A stretch of DNA of 64,000 bases from [Clostridium] clostridioforme AGR2157 (GTDB lineage: Bacteria; Bacillota; Clostridia; Lachnospirales; Lachnospiraceae): assembly GCF_000424325.1 (NCBI RefSeq), contig NZ_AUJR01000032.1, positions 1 to 64,000 of the forward strand, given 5' to 3'. The notes below the pieces were generated by a model. That model ran no database searches. It saw only the letters and a program-made list of their open reading frames with translations, and was not told the DNA's origin. This document shows positions 30,420 to 39,056 of this stretch, piece by piece (within the stretch, counting starts at the first letter, position 1; each line of letters opens with the position of its first letter). Position numbers and translations under genes: made by a program.

Positions 30420-31448
30420 ATGAAACATGAATTTTATTACCAGCAAATGAATAAAGCGCAGCAGAGCGCCTACAGGGCCATGTTGGGTGGATTTGAGTCC
30501 TTATCGCCGGAATTTCCGGTCCTGCGTCTGGATGGAAAGGAGCTGTCGGATATTTTCTTCAGGCTGCGCCTGGACCATCCGGCCATATTTTTTGCGGAGG
30601 GCTTTCATTACAGGTTTGCCCAGAATTCAGAGTATGTGCAGATGATACCGGAATATATGTTTGGGAAAAAGAAAATAAAGGAAATGCGGACAGCTCTGGA
30701 GGCCAGAATCAGCCGCCTGGTACGGCAGGCAGAGGGCATGACGCCGGAGGATAAGGAGAAGTATGTACATGATTTTATCTGTTCCAATGTTACCTATGAC
30801 AAACTGAAAAAGCAGTATTCCCATGAAATCATAGGCCCTCTCCAGCAGGGAATCGGCGTCTGCGAAGGCATTGCCAAGACCGTGAAAATACTGTGTGACA
30901 GGCTGGGACTGGAGTGCCTCATAGCCATAAGCGAATCAGCTCCTGACAGGGGAATCAAATACCGCCACGCATGGAATCTGGTGAAGCTAAAGAACACATG
31001 GTACCACCTGGATGCGACCTTTGATAATTCCCTGGGACGGTATGGGCAGAAGCGGTTTGATTATTTTAACCTGGATGACAAGATGATGTTCAGGGACCAT
31101 CAGCCTTTGGTGTATAAGGTGCCTGCATGCACGGACGGAGGCAGGTTTTATTACAGGGAGAACCGGCTGTCCCTGACCAAGCTGGAGGATGTGGCCGGGC
31201 GTTTTAAGGCAGTGCTGAGGAAGAAACAGCCCTATTATGTATTCCACTGGCGGGGCGGGTATCTGACCAGGGATGTGCTGGAGCAGATTGCGGGAATTGC
31301 GTCTGAGGCTGCCAGGGAAAAGGGAAAGTTTGTCAGGATGTCCGTGAATTACCCCCAGGCCGTGATGGAGCTGGCTGTGACGGATTACCAGCCCGGGCAG
31401 GAGATATGCAGGGAAGAGGCCAATGAAGGGGAGCTGTCTGGAGACTGA
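30420..31448 (+). CDS. Transglutaminase-like (cysteine protease fold) protein
   Basis: A 342-residue protein with a transglutaminase-like core. The predicted triad is C148 in GIGVCEGIAKTVKIL, H183 in YRHAWNLVKL and D198 in WYHLDATFD. No signal peptide or membrane segment is visible, so it is probably cytoplasmic. Such domains can act as peptidases or amidases on peptide bonds; the substrate is unknown. The start at 30420 (MKHEFYYQQMNKAQQ) is preferred to an upstream frame at 30345 that overlaps the murA terminator; AAGGA lies rather far upstream. The final 130 residues show no family I recognise. Confidence 0.82.
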   Translation: MKHEFYYQQMNKAQQSAYRAMLGGFESLSPEFPVLRLDGKELSDIFFRLRLDHPAIFFAEGFHYRFAQNSEYVQMIPEYMFGKKKIKEMRTALEARISRLVRQAEGMTPEDKEKYVHDFICSNVTYDKLKKQYSHEIIGPLQQGIGVCEGIAKTVKILCDRLGLECLIAISESAPDRGIKYRHAWNLVKLKNTWYHLDATFDNSLGRYGQKRFDYFNLDDKMMFRDHQPLVYKVPACTDGGRFYYRENRLSLTKLEDVAGRFKAVLRKKQPYYVFHWRGGYLTRDVLEQIAGIASEAAREKGKFVRMSVNYPQAVMELAVTDYQPGQEICREEANEGELSGD

Positions 31449-31516
31449 TAAACGTGCGCCGGAAATCAAAAATCACTCAGCGCAGCCATATAAAGGCTGG
31501 GCCGGCCGGCATTGCA

Positions 31517-32266
31517 TCAATATCCAAAAGCCAGCGCCCCGCCGTCAACCGCAAAATCCTGGCCAGTTATATAGCTGGCGCCTGAGCCGCAGAGGAAGCT
31601 GGCAAGGGCGCCCAGGTCCCTGGTGTCGCCGTAGGAATGAAGAGGCATGCGGCTGAGGATTTTCTGCTCCCTGGCAGGGTCGGCCACCTGCTTTAACATC
31701 TTGCTCTGAAACCAGCCGGGAGCAATGCTGTTGACGCATATATTGTCCTGGGCCCACTCAACAGCCAGGCCCCTGGTCATGGATAATACGGCGCCCTTGC
31801 TGGTGCAGTAGGGAACAACTTCGGAGAAGCCAAGGTGGGCGCTCATGCTTGTGATGTTGATGATGCGGCCTCTTCCGGCCGACTGTTTCAGATAAGGGTA
31901 ACAGAGCTGGCTCATCCCAAACACATATTTTACGTTCACGTCCATAATGCGGTCAAACTGGTCCATGGGGAAGGACTCGGCCCGGCATTTAAAGGTGGCC
32001 CCGGCGTTGTTCACAAGGAAATCCAGGCAGCCGTCATTCTTTGCTGCAATCTCATCTATCAATGCTTTCATGGAGTCCATATTGCTGATATCGCCTTTCA
32101 GGTGGATTACTCCGGGCGCGCTTTCGCCCATCCCCTCCTTGGGTGCTCCGGTACGGCTGATGGAGTAGACCGTGGCGCCGTCACCAGCCAGCACATTGGC
32201 GATCTGAAACCCGATGCCGCTGCTTCCGCCTGTGACAATACCCACTTTATTCTGTAAATCTGACAT
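31517..32266 (-). CDS. Short-chain dehydrogenase/reductase (sugar-acid island)
   Basis: A 249-residue NAD(P)-dependent classical SDR. The cofactor loop is GGSSGIG (13-19), NNAG is at 86-89, and the catalytic triad is S140, Y153 and K157 (YCTSK). It resembles gluconate 5-dehydrogenase or 3-oxoacyl-reductase-like SDRs; the substrate cannot be told by sequence alone. It is divergent from the LacI regulator and at the edge of a sugar-acid cluster, which suggests a sugar acid or its keto form. GGAGG precedes the ATG. Confidence 0.88.
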   Translation of the reverse strand: MSDLQNKVGIVTGGSSGIGFQIANVLAGDGATVYSISRTGAPKEGMGESAPGVIHLKGDISNMDSMKALIDEIAAKNDGCLDFLVNNAGATFKCRAESFPMDQFDRIMDVNVKYVFGMSQLCYPYLKQSAGRGRIINITSMSAHLGFSEVVPYCTSKGAVLSMTRGLAVEWAQDNICVNSIAPGWFQSKMLKQVADPAREQKILSRMPLHSYGDTRDLGALASFLCGSGASYITGQDFAVDGGALAFGY

Positions 32267-32359
32267 TTTTTCTTCCTCCTTGTAAATAAATCCATATTTG
32301 TTGTATAATAACAGTGATCGTTTTCAGGACGATACTTTTTCTTTGAAAGGTGCGGCGCT

Positions 32360-33433
32360 GTGAATATAAAAGTGACAATCAGGGATGTGGCGGCAAAGGC
32401 AGGCGTTTCCATCAGTTCAGTGCATTTTGCCCTCAGCGGAAAAGCGGGGGTAAGCGATGAAACCCGGGAAAAAATCCGCAGGACAGCTGAGGAGATGGGA
32501 TACCAGCCCAATACCCTTGCCTCCAGTTTAAAACGCAGCACCCAGCGGATTGCTATCCTGCTTCCCAGCGATGCCGGGGATAATAAATATTATTACCAGC
32601 CCATGTGGAGAGGGGTCCATGACTATCTGTCCAAGCTCAACGCCAATGTTGAATGTATTGAACTGCCTTATTATGAGGCTGATAAGAATGAAGTATTTGA
32701 AAAGCTGAAACAGCTTGCCATGGAAGGTCGGATTGACGGCATCCTTACCGTGGGGCATGTGGACGGATTTTCCACGGCCCAGGACTGGCAGGATATACAT
32801 GACAGGGATATATCAGTTGTAAGCATCAATTCGGAGAACAAGCTCTGCGACAGCCTTTGCTGTATCCAGCCGGAATATGATGTGATAGGCCGGACCATGG
32901 CGGAGCTGATAATTGACCGGATTCCGGAATTCGGAAGCATTTTCCTCTGTGCGGGCAATCCGAAATGGGATGCCCACTCCCTGATTGTAAAGGGTTTTGA
33001 TGATTATCTTGCTGAAAACAGCTGCCCCAACATGGTGTATAAGGATTACTCCTACTCCATAAACCGGCAGAATTATCTTAATATTTTCAACAAACTTACA
33101 CGCCCGGATGTGGCGGCGTGCTGCAGCGTCTATTCCCAGGGCACGGTCATGCTGGGGCAGGCCCTGGAGGAGAGCAAAAAGGCGGGAAAGGTATATGCGG
33201 TTGGTTCCGACCTCCCGGATGTTACGGCAGAACGGCTCCGGCGCTCCGTGCTTAATAACGTGATCCAGAAGAATCCCTATGCCCAGGGATATGTGGGCAT
33301 ACGTACCCTGGCTGAATACCTGATTAGCGGCAAGGTGCCGGAGCAGAAAAGGGTATTTGTGGGAAGCGAAGTGGTGCTAAAGAGCAACCTTGTGATGTAT
33401 GAGCATGAGCAGTACCGCTATATGTTCCTCTGA
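32360..33433 (+). CDS. LacI/GalR-family transcriptional regulator
   Basis: A 357-residue repressor. The N-terminal helix-turn-helix TIRDVAAKAGVSISSVHFAL and the hinge helix NTLASSLKRSTQRIAILLP are followed by a periplasmic-binding-protein-like effector domain. Translation starts at GTG, with AAAGGTG upstream. It probably senses an intermediate of the neighbouring catabolic genes. The likely targets are two AAAACGTTTT palindromes in the enolase/dctP intergenic region, the type of operator with a central CG used by this family. It is divergent from the first SDR gene. Confidence 0.92.
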   Translation: MNIKVTIRDVAAKAGVSISSVHFALSGKAGVSDETREKIRRTAEEMGYQPNTLASSLKRSTQRIAILLPSDAGDNKYYYQPMWRGVHDYLSKLNANVECIELPYYEADKNEVFEKLKQLAMEGRIDGILTVGHVDGFSTAQDWQDIHDRDISVVSINSENKLCDSLCCIQPEYDVIGRTMAELIIDRIPEFGSIFLCAGNPKWDAHSLIVKGFDDYLAENSCPNMVYKDYSYSINRQNYLNIFNKLTRPDVAACCSVYSQGTVMLGQALEESKKAGKVYAVGSDLPDVTAERLRRSVLNNVIQKNPYAQGYVGIRTLAEYLISGKVPEQKRVFVGSEVVLKSNLVMYEHEQYRYMFL

Positions 33434-33524
33434 CTGCTGGATGTCATGAGTTACTGCCGGTTAATGCCGGTTGCTGCCATCTGCGTTGCGTGCAGGTTCC
33501 CTAAAACGCCATTCCACATCCCTG

Positions 33525-34649
33525 CTATTTACCATACTCCTGACAGATATAGTTATGGCAGGCAGACTGGATCAGATCCCAGTCAAGCTCAGCCCCTACG
33601 CCCGGCTTGTCCGGCACATGGATGATGCCGTTTTCATCAATGGGAAGGTCGCCTTTCATGGGGAAGCGGTAGTTGTCCTCCGGCACGAAATATTCAAAAT
33701 ATTCGCAGTTCTTAATCGCACAGCTGACATGCAGGTTGGCCATATCCATATAGTTCATGGTAGTTGTGTGGATTTCGCAGTTCAGGCCAAAGCCTTCCGC
33801 CATATGTGCGATTTTTAATGTTCCGGTGATGCCGTCCTTCCAGCTTACGTCGGCCCGGACGATATCGGCAGCCCTCTGTGCAATGACCTGGGCAACGCCC
33901 CAGTGACAGCCCCGCGTGGTTTCCGTTGCAGCGATGGGGATGTCCAGGGTGCGGCAGAGCTCTGTGTATTTGTAGAGTTCAAAATCGCGGAAAGGCTCCT
34001 CGAACCATTTATAGTCCAGCTTTTCAAGCTGGCGTCCCACCCGTATGGCCTCGTCCAGGGTATAATCGCCCACAGGGTCTGTCATCAAAACGAAATCCCC
34101 GCCCACCGCTTCCCTGACAGCTGCATGGACTATCATGTCGAATTCCACAGGTCCCGCGGGATGTGCCTTGTAGCCCTTGATGCACCTGCTCTTATAATAG
34201 AGGGCTTCGTCCACGTAATCCTGGACTGAGCTTAAGAAGTTACTGCTGGCATATACGGGCAGGCTGCTGCGGTAAGCGCCGATGTACTTATATAAGGGAA
34301 GCCCGGCTTCCTTGGCGCAGATATCCCACAGGGCCACATCCACGGGCCCGGGCAGGAATACAGGGAAAAATGCTTCGTGCCGGTCAATGACCCAGAGTTC
34401 CTGGAAGATAGCTTCCCTGTCATGGGGGTCCCTTCCTAATACAACAGGGGCAATGCTTTCCTGCAGGTAAGACTCGCTGACAGCCCCGCTTCTTGCCGCC
34501 ATACAGGTAGCGATTCCTTCCACGCCCTTGTCGGTGGTAAGCTTGATGACAATCACATCCCATCCCATCTTTGCACCGCCCTGGCGCCGTTCGTCGAAGA
34601 GACATTTTCCTCTTTCCACCCACCAGCTCTCAAATCTTGTAATAATCAT
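33525..34649 (-). CDS. Enolase-superfamily sugar-acid dehydratase (mandelate racemase group)
   Basis: A 374-residue enzyme of the mandelate racemase/muconate lactonising subgroup. Metal ligands appear as D191 (MTDPVGD), E217 (WFEEPF) and E243 (AATETTRG). The acid-base residues are the K161-A-H163 motif (GYKAHPAGP) and H294 (CEIHTTTMN) with an aspartate in VRADVSWKDG. This superfamily abstracts a proton alpha to a carboxylate, and members next to uronate genes are usually acid-sugar dehydratases giving 2-keto-3-deoxy products. KxH instead of KxK makes the exact substrate uncertain. It is divergent from the TRAP genes, with an operator-like site in its promoter. Confidence 0.88.
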   Translation of the reverse strand: MIITRFESWWVERGKCLFDERRQGGAKMGWDVIVIKLTTDKGVEGIATCMAARSGAVSESYLQESIAPVVLGRDPHDREAIFQELWVIDRHEAFFPVFLPGPVDVALWDICAKEAGLPLYKYIGAYRSSLPVYASSNFLSSVQDYVDEALYYKSRCIKGYKAHPAGPVEFDMIVHAAVREAVGGDFVLMTDPVGDYTLDEAIRVGRQLEKLDYKWFEEPFRDFELYKYTELCRTLDIPIAATETTRGCHWGVAQVIAQRAADIVRADVSWKDGITGTLKIAHMAEGFGLNCEIHTTTMNYMDMANLHVSCAIKNCEYFEYFVPEDNYRFPMKGDLPIDENGIIHVPDKPGVGAELDWDLIQSACHNYICQEYGK

Positions 34650-34690
34650 ACAAATATTACCTCCGATATGGATATTTAACGCATAAATAG

Positions 34691-34707
34691 CTAAAAAAAC
34701 GTTTTAG
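34691..34707. promoter_or_regulatory. LacI-type operator, enolase side
   Basis: CTAAAAAAACGTTTTAG contains the palindrome AAAACGTTTT (34696-34705) and lies just downstream of the -10 box of the minus-strand promoter, over the expected start site. Confidence 0.65.
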
Positions 34708-34710
34708 GAG

Positions 34711-34739
34711 ATTATAGCAATAAGCGGGAAGAAAGTAAA
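34711..34739 (-). promoter_or_regulatory. Promoter of the enolase-superfamily gene
   Basis: On the minus strand TTTACT (34739-34734), 17-base spacer, TATAAT (34716-34711). Confidence 0.7.
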
Positions 34740-34847
34740 GGAAGGAATAAAGTTTAGTTTTAAACTGTCAATGTGTCGGAAAAAACTAAGATGTTTTGTG
34801 CTGTTTTTACCAAATTATCAACAAAACAAACTAAAACCCTCTACGGA

Positions 34848-34876
34848 TTGACAAAGTATTTTAATGGTGGTATGCT
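34848..34876 (+). promoter_or_regulatory. Promoter of the TRAP/uronate operon
   Basis: TTGACA, 17-base spacer, TATGCT; expected start site near 34884, ahead of the operator-like palindrome. Confidence 0.75.
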
Positions 34877-34904
34877 AAATTACGAAGATATCATACGCGT
34901 TAAC

Positions 34905-34916
34905 AAAAACGTTTTT
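34905..34916. promoter_or_regulatory. LacI-type operator, dctP side
   Basis: The 12-base palindrome AAAAACGTTTTT lies about 20 bases after the predicted transcription start of the TRAP operon and 25 bases before the dctP start codon. Confidence 0.7.
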
Positions 34917-34940
34917 GCAAATTTTAGGAGGGTACAGAAC

Positions 34941-36056
34941 ATGAAAAAAACTTTATTTGCAATTACCTTGGCAGCTTTCACGGCAATGTCGCTGACTGCA
35001 TGCGGCTCCGGTTCCGGAAAGGCAGAGACAGCAGCTGCGGCCGGGACAGAGGCAGCAAAAGAAGCAGGGGATTCTAAGGAAGAGACAGGAGCGCCTGCAG
35101 CGCAAGCAAGCGGCGACAGTATCAGGCTTACCTGGAGCGAGGTAAACGGCGAGGACTATGGCGCCACCGTAGGAGCAAAGGAGTTTGCCAAAAAGATTGA
35201 GGAGCTGTCCGGCGGACAGATTACGGTTGAGCTTTATCTCAATGGTACGCTTGGCAATGAAAAAGAGAGCATGCAGGGAATCCAGATGGGGACCCTGGAT
35301 ATATTCAGGGGAAATGCTTCATCCCTTTCTAATTACGGTGCGGATAAGATCAGCCTGAGCGGACTCCCTTTCCTGTTTAAGGATATGGAGCAGTTCCACG
35401 AGATGGCGGTCAGCGGCCTGGGCCAGGAATTACTGGCATCTGTTGACGAGGCGGACTGCGGTTATGTGGCCCTGGGCTGGCTCACAGAGGGACCGAGACA
35501 CATATTCATCACGGAAAATACGTATAAGAAGCTGGGTAACCCTGCCGAGTTCTCATTGGATATGATGAACGGCTTAAAGATGAGGGTTCCGGAGACTGAC
35601 CTGATGGTTAATACCATGACAGCATTAAAAGCATCCGCAACCCCCATTGCATACTCCGAGCTTTATACCTCTTTACAGTCAGGGGTTGTTGACGGGGCGG
35701 AGAATGATGTGATTAATTACATGGCAAATTCCTATAACGAGGTTGCGCCTTACTTCATTCCGGATGCACATACCTTTGGCTGCGGCGTTATCCTGATGAA
35801 CAGGGACAGATGGAATTCCATGACAGAGGAGCAGCAGGGCTGGATGAAGGAAGCGGCCGAGGCAGCAGGTAAGACCTGTTATGAGTACAACCAGGAGAAG
35901 ATTAAGGCTACCTTTGACAGCTTTGAGGAAAAAGGCGTCACAAAGCTGGAGGTTGCCGACCTGGACAAGTGGTCAGAGGCATGTGAGAGCGTTTACTCTT
36001 CCTATGATGCAGATTCACAGGCAATCATTGAAAAGATTAGGAATGCAGAGTATTAA
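34941..36056 (+). CDS. dctP: TRAP transporter solute-binding lipoprotein DctP
   Basis: A 371-residue extracytoplasmic binding protein. A lipoprotein signal ends in LTAC (lipidated Cys21), followed by an alanine/glutamate-rich linker. The mature part has the DctP fold (GAKEFAKKIEELSGGQITVE, LKMRVPETDLMV, SGVVDGAENDVINYM). TRAP systems import organic acids using a cation gradient. The arginine in LKMRVPE corresponds to the carboxylate-binding arginine typical of the family. The start at 34941 has AGGAGG upstream; a longer frame from 34773 has no support. Next to uronate genes, a hexuronate or related acid is the likely cargo. Confidence 0.95.
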   Translation: MKKTLFAITLAAFTAMSLTACGSGSGKAETAAAAGTEAAKEAGDSKEETGAPAAQASGDSIRLTWSEVNGEDYGATVGAKEFAKKIEELSGGQITVELYLNGTLGNEKESMQGIQMGTLDIFRGNASSLSNYGADKISLSGLPFLFKDMEQFHEMAVSGLGQELLASVDEADCGYVALGWLTEGPRHIFITENTYKKLGNPAEFSLDMMNGLKMRVPETDLMVNTMTALKASATPIAYSELYTSLQSGVVDGAENDVINYMANSYNEVAPYFIPDAHTFGCGVILMNRDRWNSMTEEQQGWMKEAAEAAGKTCYEYNQEKIKATFDSFEEKGVTKLEVADLDKWSEACESVYSSYDADSQAIIEKIRNAEY

Positions 36057-36094
36057 TCAGAGATGATCCTGACGGTGCGTGAATAACTGTAAAA

Positions 36095-36131
36095 GGGTGC
36101 TGCGGATAATCCCGGCAGCATCCTTTTCTTT
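36095..36131 (+). terminator. Terminator-like hairpin between dctP and dctQ
   Basis: GGGTGCTGC pairs with GCAGCATCC, followed by TTTTCTTTT. It would reduce transcription of the downstream membrane and enzyme genes relative to the binding protein. Confidence 0.8.
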
Positions 36132-36149
36132 TAAAGAAAAGGAAAATTT

Positions 36150-36641
36150 ATGAACGAACTGAAAAAATTCAAAAAATTATGGGAGTCATTGGATAGGGTT
36201 GTATTCGGAATCGTAAAACATATCTGCGTCATTATGCTGGGCGCCCTGGTGGCAATCGTGTTTTATATTTTTGTGGGACGGTATTTCATACATAAATCCC
36301 CGATGTGGGGAGAACCCATGTCCCTGTTCCTGCTGACCTGGATGAGCATCCTTGGTTCTTCCCTGGTGCTTCGCACGGATGAACATCTGAAAGTGACCAT
36401 GTTTGATGAAAAGATGAGCAGGGGCGCCCTTCTCGTGACGGACCTGCTTGCAACCGCGTGCATTTTTGCTTTTGCCGTGTTTATGTTTGTGTACGGAAGA
36501 CAGCTGATGCAGCAGGCCAGGACCAATACCATGGCAGGCGTTAACATTCCCTATGCGTGGATGTATCTGTCCCTTCCGGTGACAGGAGTCCTGTATATTC
36601 TGGCATTGATTACACAGTGGACAAGGAGGATTGGTGAGTAA
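36150..36641 (+). CDS. dctQ: TRAP transporter small permease DctQ
   Basis: A 163-residue membrane protein with four hydrophobic segments (about residues 22-45, 53-72, 92-112 and 133-153), the DctQ pattern, including the conserved WGEPMSLFLLTWMSILGSS. It forms the small membrane subunit of the transporter together with DctM. Its stop overlaps the dctM start by one base, so the two are translationally coupled. Confidence 0.93.
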   Translation: MNELKKFKKLWESLDRVVFGIVKHICVIMLGALVAIVFYIFVGRYFIHKSPMWGEPMSLFLLTWMSILGSSLVLRTDEHLKVTMFDEKMSRGALLVTDLLATACIFAFAVFMFVYGRQLMQQARTNTMAGVNIPYAWMYLSLPVTGVLYILALITQWTRRIGE

Positions 36642-37942
36642 TGAGTACAACTGTTGCTGCAACATTGTTATTGGTGGGTCTGTTCCTTGTGCTGGTATTC
36701 CTGCGGGTGCCCATAGTATACGCCATCGGGATTGCTTCCCTGGCTGACTTCTTTTACCTGGGCATCAATCCCATGCAGATGGCCCTTAAGTTTGTGGGGA
36801 ACCTGAACTCTTATACGCTGCTGGCGGTTCCCTTCTTCATCCTTATGGGGGAACTTATGAGCGCCGGCGGGATAACGGATACCCTGATTGATTTTTCAAA
36901 GGAACTGGTAGGGTGGTTTCGGGGCGGCGCGGCCATGGTCAATGTGGTTGCTTCCTTTTTCTTCGGAGGCATCTCCGGATCCTCCTCGGCTGACTGTGCA
37001 TCCCTGGGTCCCATTGAGATTAAGATGATGGAGGACCAGGGATATGACAGGGATTTTGCCACCTGTCTTACCATGGCAAGCTCCGTGGAAGGCATCCTGG
37101 TGCCGCCCAGCCAGAACATGGTCATCTTTACCCTGGCAGCTTCCGGTGTCACAAGCGTTTCCATCGGCCAGCTGTTTCTGGCAGGTTATGTTCCGGGCGC
37201 GGTGCTGTCCATTGTATTGATGGTATATTCTTACTACGTGTCTGTTAAAATGAACTATCCTGTAACGGGAAGGTTTGACCTGAGGGCCTGTCTGCGCGCG
37301 TTCAGCAGGGCTGTCTGGGGTATGCTCTCTGTCCTGTTTGTGGTGGTGGGCGTTATCACCGGCGTGTTTACCACAACGGAATCAGCTGCCTGTGCAGTGG
37401 TGTGGTCCCTGGTGGTGGGCCTGTTTATTTACAAAGGTTTCAGCTTTAAGGATATTCCCCATATTTTCAACAACGTTACCATGACACTTGGAAAGGTGCT
37501 GATCCTTCTTGGCGTATCAGGTGCATTTACATACCTTCTGACCTACCTTAAGGTGCCGTCCATTGTATCCGAAGCCCTGTTCGGCCTGACGGACAATAAG
37601 ATTTTAATCCTCATCATGCTGAACATCCTGATGCTGCTTCTGGGCTGCATGATTGAGATGGCCTGCCTGATCCTGATGCTGACACCGGTCATCCTTCCAA
37701 TCTGGATGTCCCTTGGGTTATCACCCATCCATCTGGGAGTGATAATGGTGCTGAACCTTGGTATAGGCCTTCTGACGCCTCCGGTAGGTTCCACCCTGTT
37801 TATTGGAAGCGCCATCTCGGGTATTAAGATTGAGAAACTGGCAAAATCGATGATCCCATTTTATATTGTAATGGGCATTGCGTTGCTGATTCTTACTTAC
37901 TTCCCGCAGAGCTTTATGTGGCTTCCTAATATGGCGATATAA
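36641..37942 (+). CDS. dctM: TRAP transporter large permease DctM
   Basis: A 433-residue protein with about 12 membrane segments, the ion-coupled translocation subunit. Typical DctM signatures are VPFFILMGELMSAGGIT, GGISGSSSADCASLGPIEI and the C-terminal LTPPVGSTLFIGSAISG. It overlaps dctQ by one base. With DctP and DctQ it forms a complete tripartite system, followed by the catabolic genes of the same operon. Confidence 0.95.
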   Translation: MSTTVAATLLLVGLFLVLVFLRVPIVYAIGIASLADFFYLGINPMQMALKFVGNLNSYTLLAVPFFILMGELMSAGGITDTLIDFSKELVGWFRGGAAMVNVVASFFFGGISGSSSADCASLGPIEIKMMEDQGYDRDFATCLTMASSVEGILVPPSQNMVIFTLAASGVTSVSIGQLFLAGYVPGAVLSIVLMVYSYYVSVKMNYPVTGRFDLRACLRAFSRAVWGMLSVLFVVVGVITGVFTTTESAACAVVWSLVVGLFIYKGFSFKDIPHIFNNVTMTLGKVLILLGVSGAFTYLLTYLKVPSIVSEALFGLTDNKILILIMLNILMLLLGCMIEMACLILMLTPVILPIWMSLGLSPIHLGVIMVLNLGIGLLTPPVGSTLFIGSAISGIKIEKLAKSMIPFYIVMGIALLILTYFPQSFMWLPNMAI

Positions 37943-37983
37943 TATAGCCATTTAATATGGTATTTTGAATGGAGGGATATACC

Positions 37984-38691
37984 ATGGCACAATGGAATAA
38001 TGACGAAGAATTATTTAACCTGATGAAAGAAAAACTCTACACCCCTGTGGTGGGGGATATCCTGGACCAGATGGGATATAAGCACCAGTTCCTTCCGGCT
38101 GCCATCCGGCCCCTGGAGGCTCTGGTGCCGGCGGACGCGTTCATTGACCGCAGCCAGCCGGACAACCGGCTGAAGCTGGCCGGGTATGCGTGTACGGTTC
38201 TGGAAAATGATGTATTTGACAGTCCTAAAAAACCCTTTGGCTATCTGACCGAGGCCCTGGACCAGTTAAGGCCGGGCGATATTTACATTGCCACCGGAGC
38301 CCATCACAGCGCGCTGTGGGGGGAACTGCTGACAGCAACTGCCAAGGCAAGAGGCGCGGTGGGCGCTGTGCTGGATGGCTACAGCAGGGATACACCCCAG
38401 GTGCTTGAGCAGAATTTCCCTGTATTCTGTACACAGTGCTGGGCACAGGATTCCTCGGTCCGCACCTATGTATGCGATTACCGCTGCACCATTGAGATCG
38501 GCCAGGTGACCATCCATGACGGCGACCTTGTATTCGGTGACATTGACGGCGTCCTGATCATACCGGCTGAAATTAAGGACGAGGTAATCGAAAAGGCCCT
38601 GATTAAGGCGGCAGGAGAGAAAACCGTGCGCCGGGCCATTGAGGGCGGCATGTCGGCTACAGATGCATTTGCAGAATTTGGAATACTGTAA
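37984..38691 (+). CDS. RraA-like protein, probable 2-keto acid aldolase
   Basis: A 235-residue member of the RraA / HMG-CHA aldolase family (class II pyruvate aldolase fold). Family signatures are [12 protein letters not shown] (20-31), [20 protein letters not shown] (113-132) with the R135-D136 pair, and [10 protein letters not shown]. RraA proteins of E. coli inhibit RNase E, but members in sugar-acid operons are more likely metal-dependent aldolases, and the GEL-x-R-D residues here support that. I use the ATG at 37984 because GGAGGG lies seven bases upstream and overlaps the earlier ATG at 37969. It could cleave the 2-keto-3-deoxy acid made by the dehydratases. Confidence 0.82.
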   Translation: MAQWNNDEELFNLMKEKLYTPVVGDILDQMGYKHQFLPAAIRPLEALVPADAFIDRSQPDNRLKLAGYACTVLENDVFDSPKKPFGYLTEALDQLRPGDIYIATGAHHSALWGELLTATAKARGAVGAVLDGYSRDTPQVLEQNFPVFCTQCWAQDSSVRTYVCDYRCTIEIGQVTIHDGDLVFGDIDGVLIIPAEIKDEVIEKALIKAAGEKTVRRAIEGGMSATDAFAEFGIL

Positions 38692-38717
38692 AGGAAAATG
38701 CGGGAGCGTAGGTTTAT

Positions 38718-39056
38718 ATGGAAAAAGAGATTAAGGCGTTTCAGATTGACCTTGCGGATAATGTGGCCACTGCCCTGGCTGAGGTCAGGGCAGCGCAGGA
38801 GGTCAGGCTGACCGGGGACCACGGTGAGGAATCCGTCATGGCGGCAACGGATATTCCTGCCGGACATAAGATTGCCCTTAAGGATATAGGGGCAGGCGGG
38901 CATATTGTAAAATACGGTGTTGTGATTGGGCGCGCCACGGCGGACATACCAAAGGGAAGCTGGGTCCACCTGCATGTGATGCAGAGCATTTATGATGAGC
39001 GGTCCGGCCACCTGGATGTCCGGACAGGCGCGCCAAAGGATACAAAATATGAGTAG
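38718..39056 (+). CDS. UxaA-type dehydratase, small SAF-domain subunit
   Basis: A 112-residue SAF domain protein matching the N-terminal part of altronate/galactarate dehydratases (UxaA/GarD): IPAGHKIALKDI, IVKYGVVIGRA and KGSWVHLHVM. In many bacteria this is fused to the catalytic domain; here it is a separate gene whose stop overlaps the start of the large subunit by eight bases. It should act together with the next protein. Confidence 0.88.
   Translation: MEKEIKAFQIDLADNVATALAEVRAAQEVRLTGDHGEESVMAATDIPAGHKIALKDIGAGGHIVKYGVVIGRATADIPKGSWVHLHVMQSIYDERSGHLDVRTGAPKDTKYE

Noticed and set aside
32317-32333. ATCGT-N7-ACGAT as an operator of the LacI regulator
   Set aside because: The five-base arms are short and do not resemble the two better AAAACGTTTT sites, so I did not list it as a feature.
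33434-33524. Direct repeats TGCCGGTT between the LacI and enolase genes as an operator
   Set aside because: The repeats are at the 3' ends of two convergent genes, not near a promoter.
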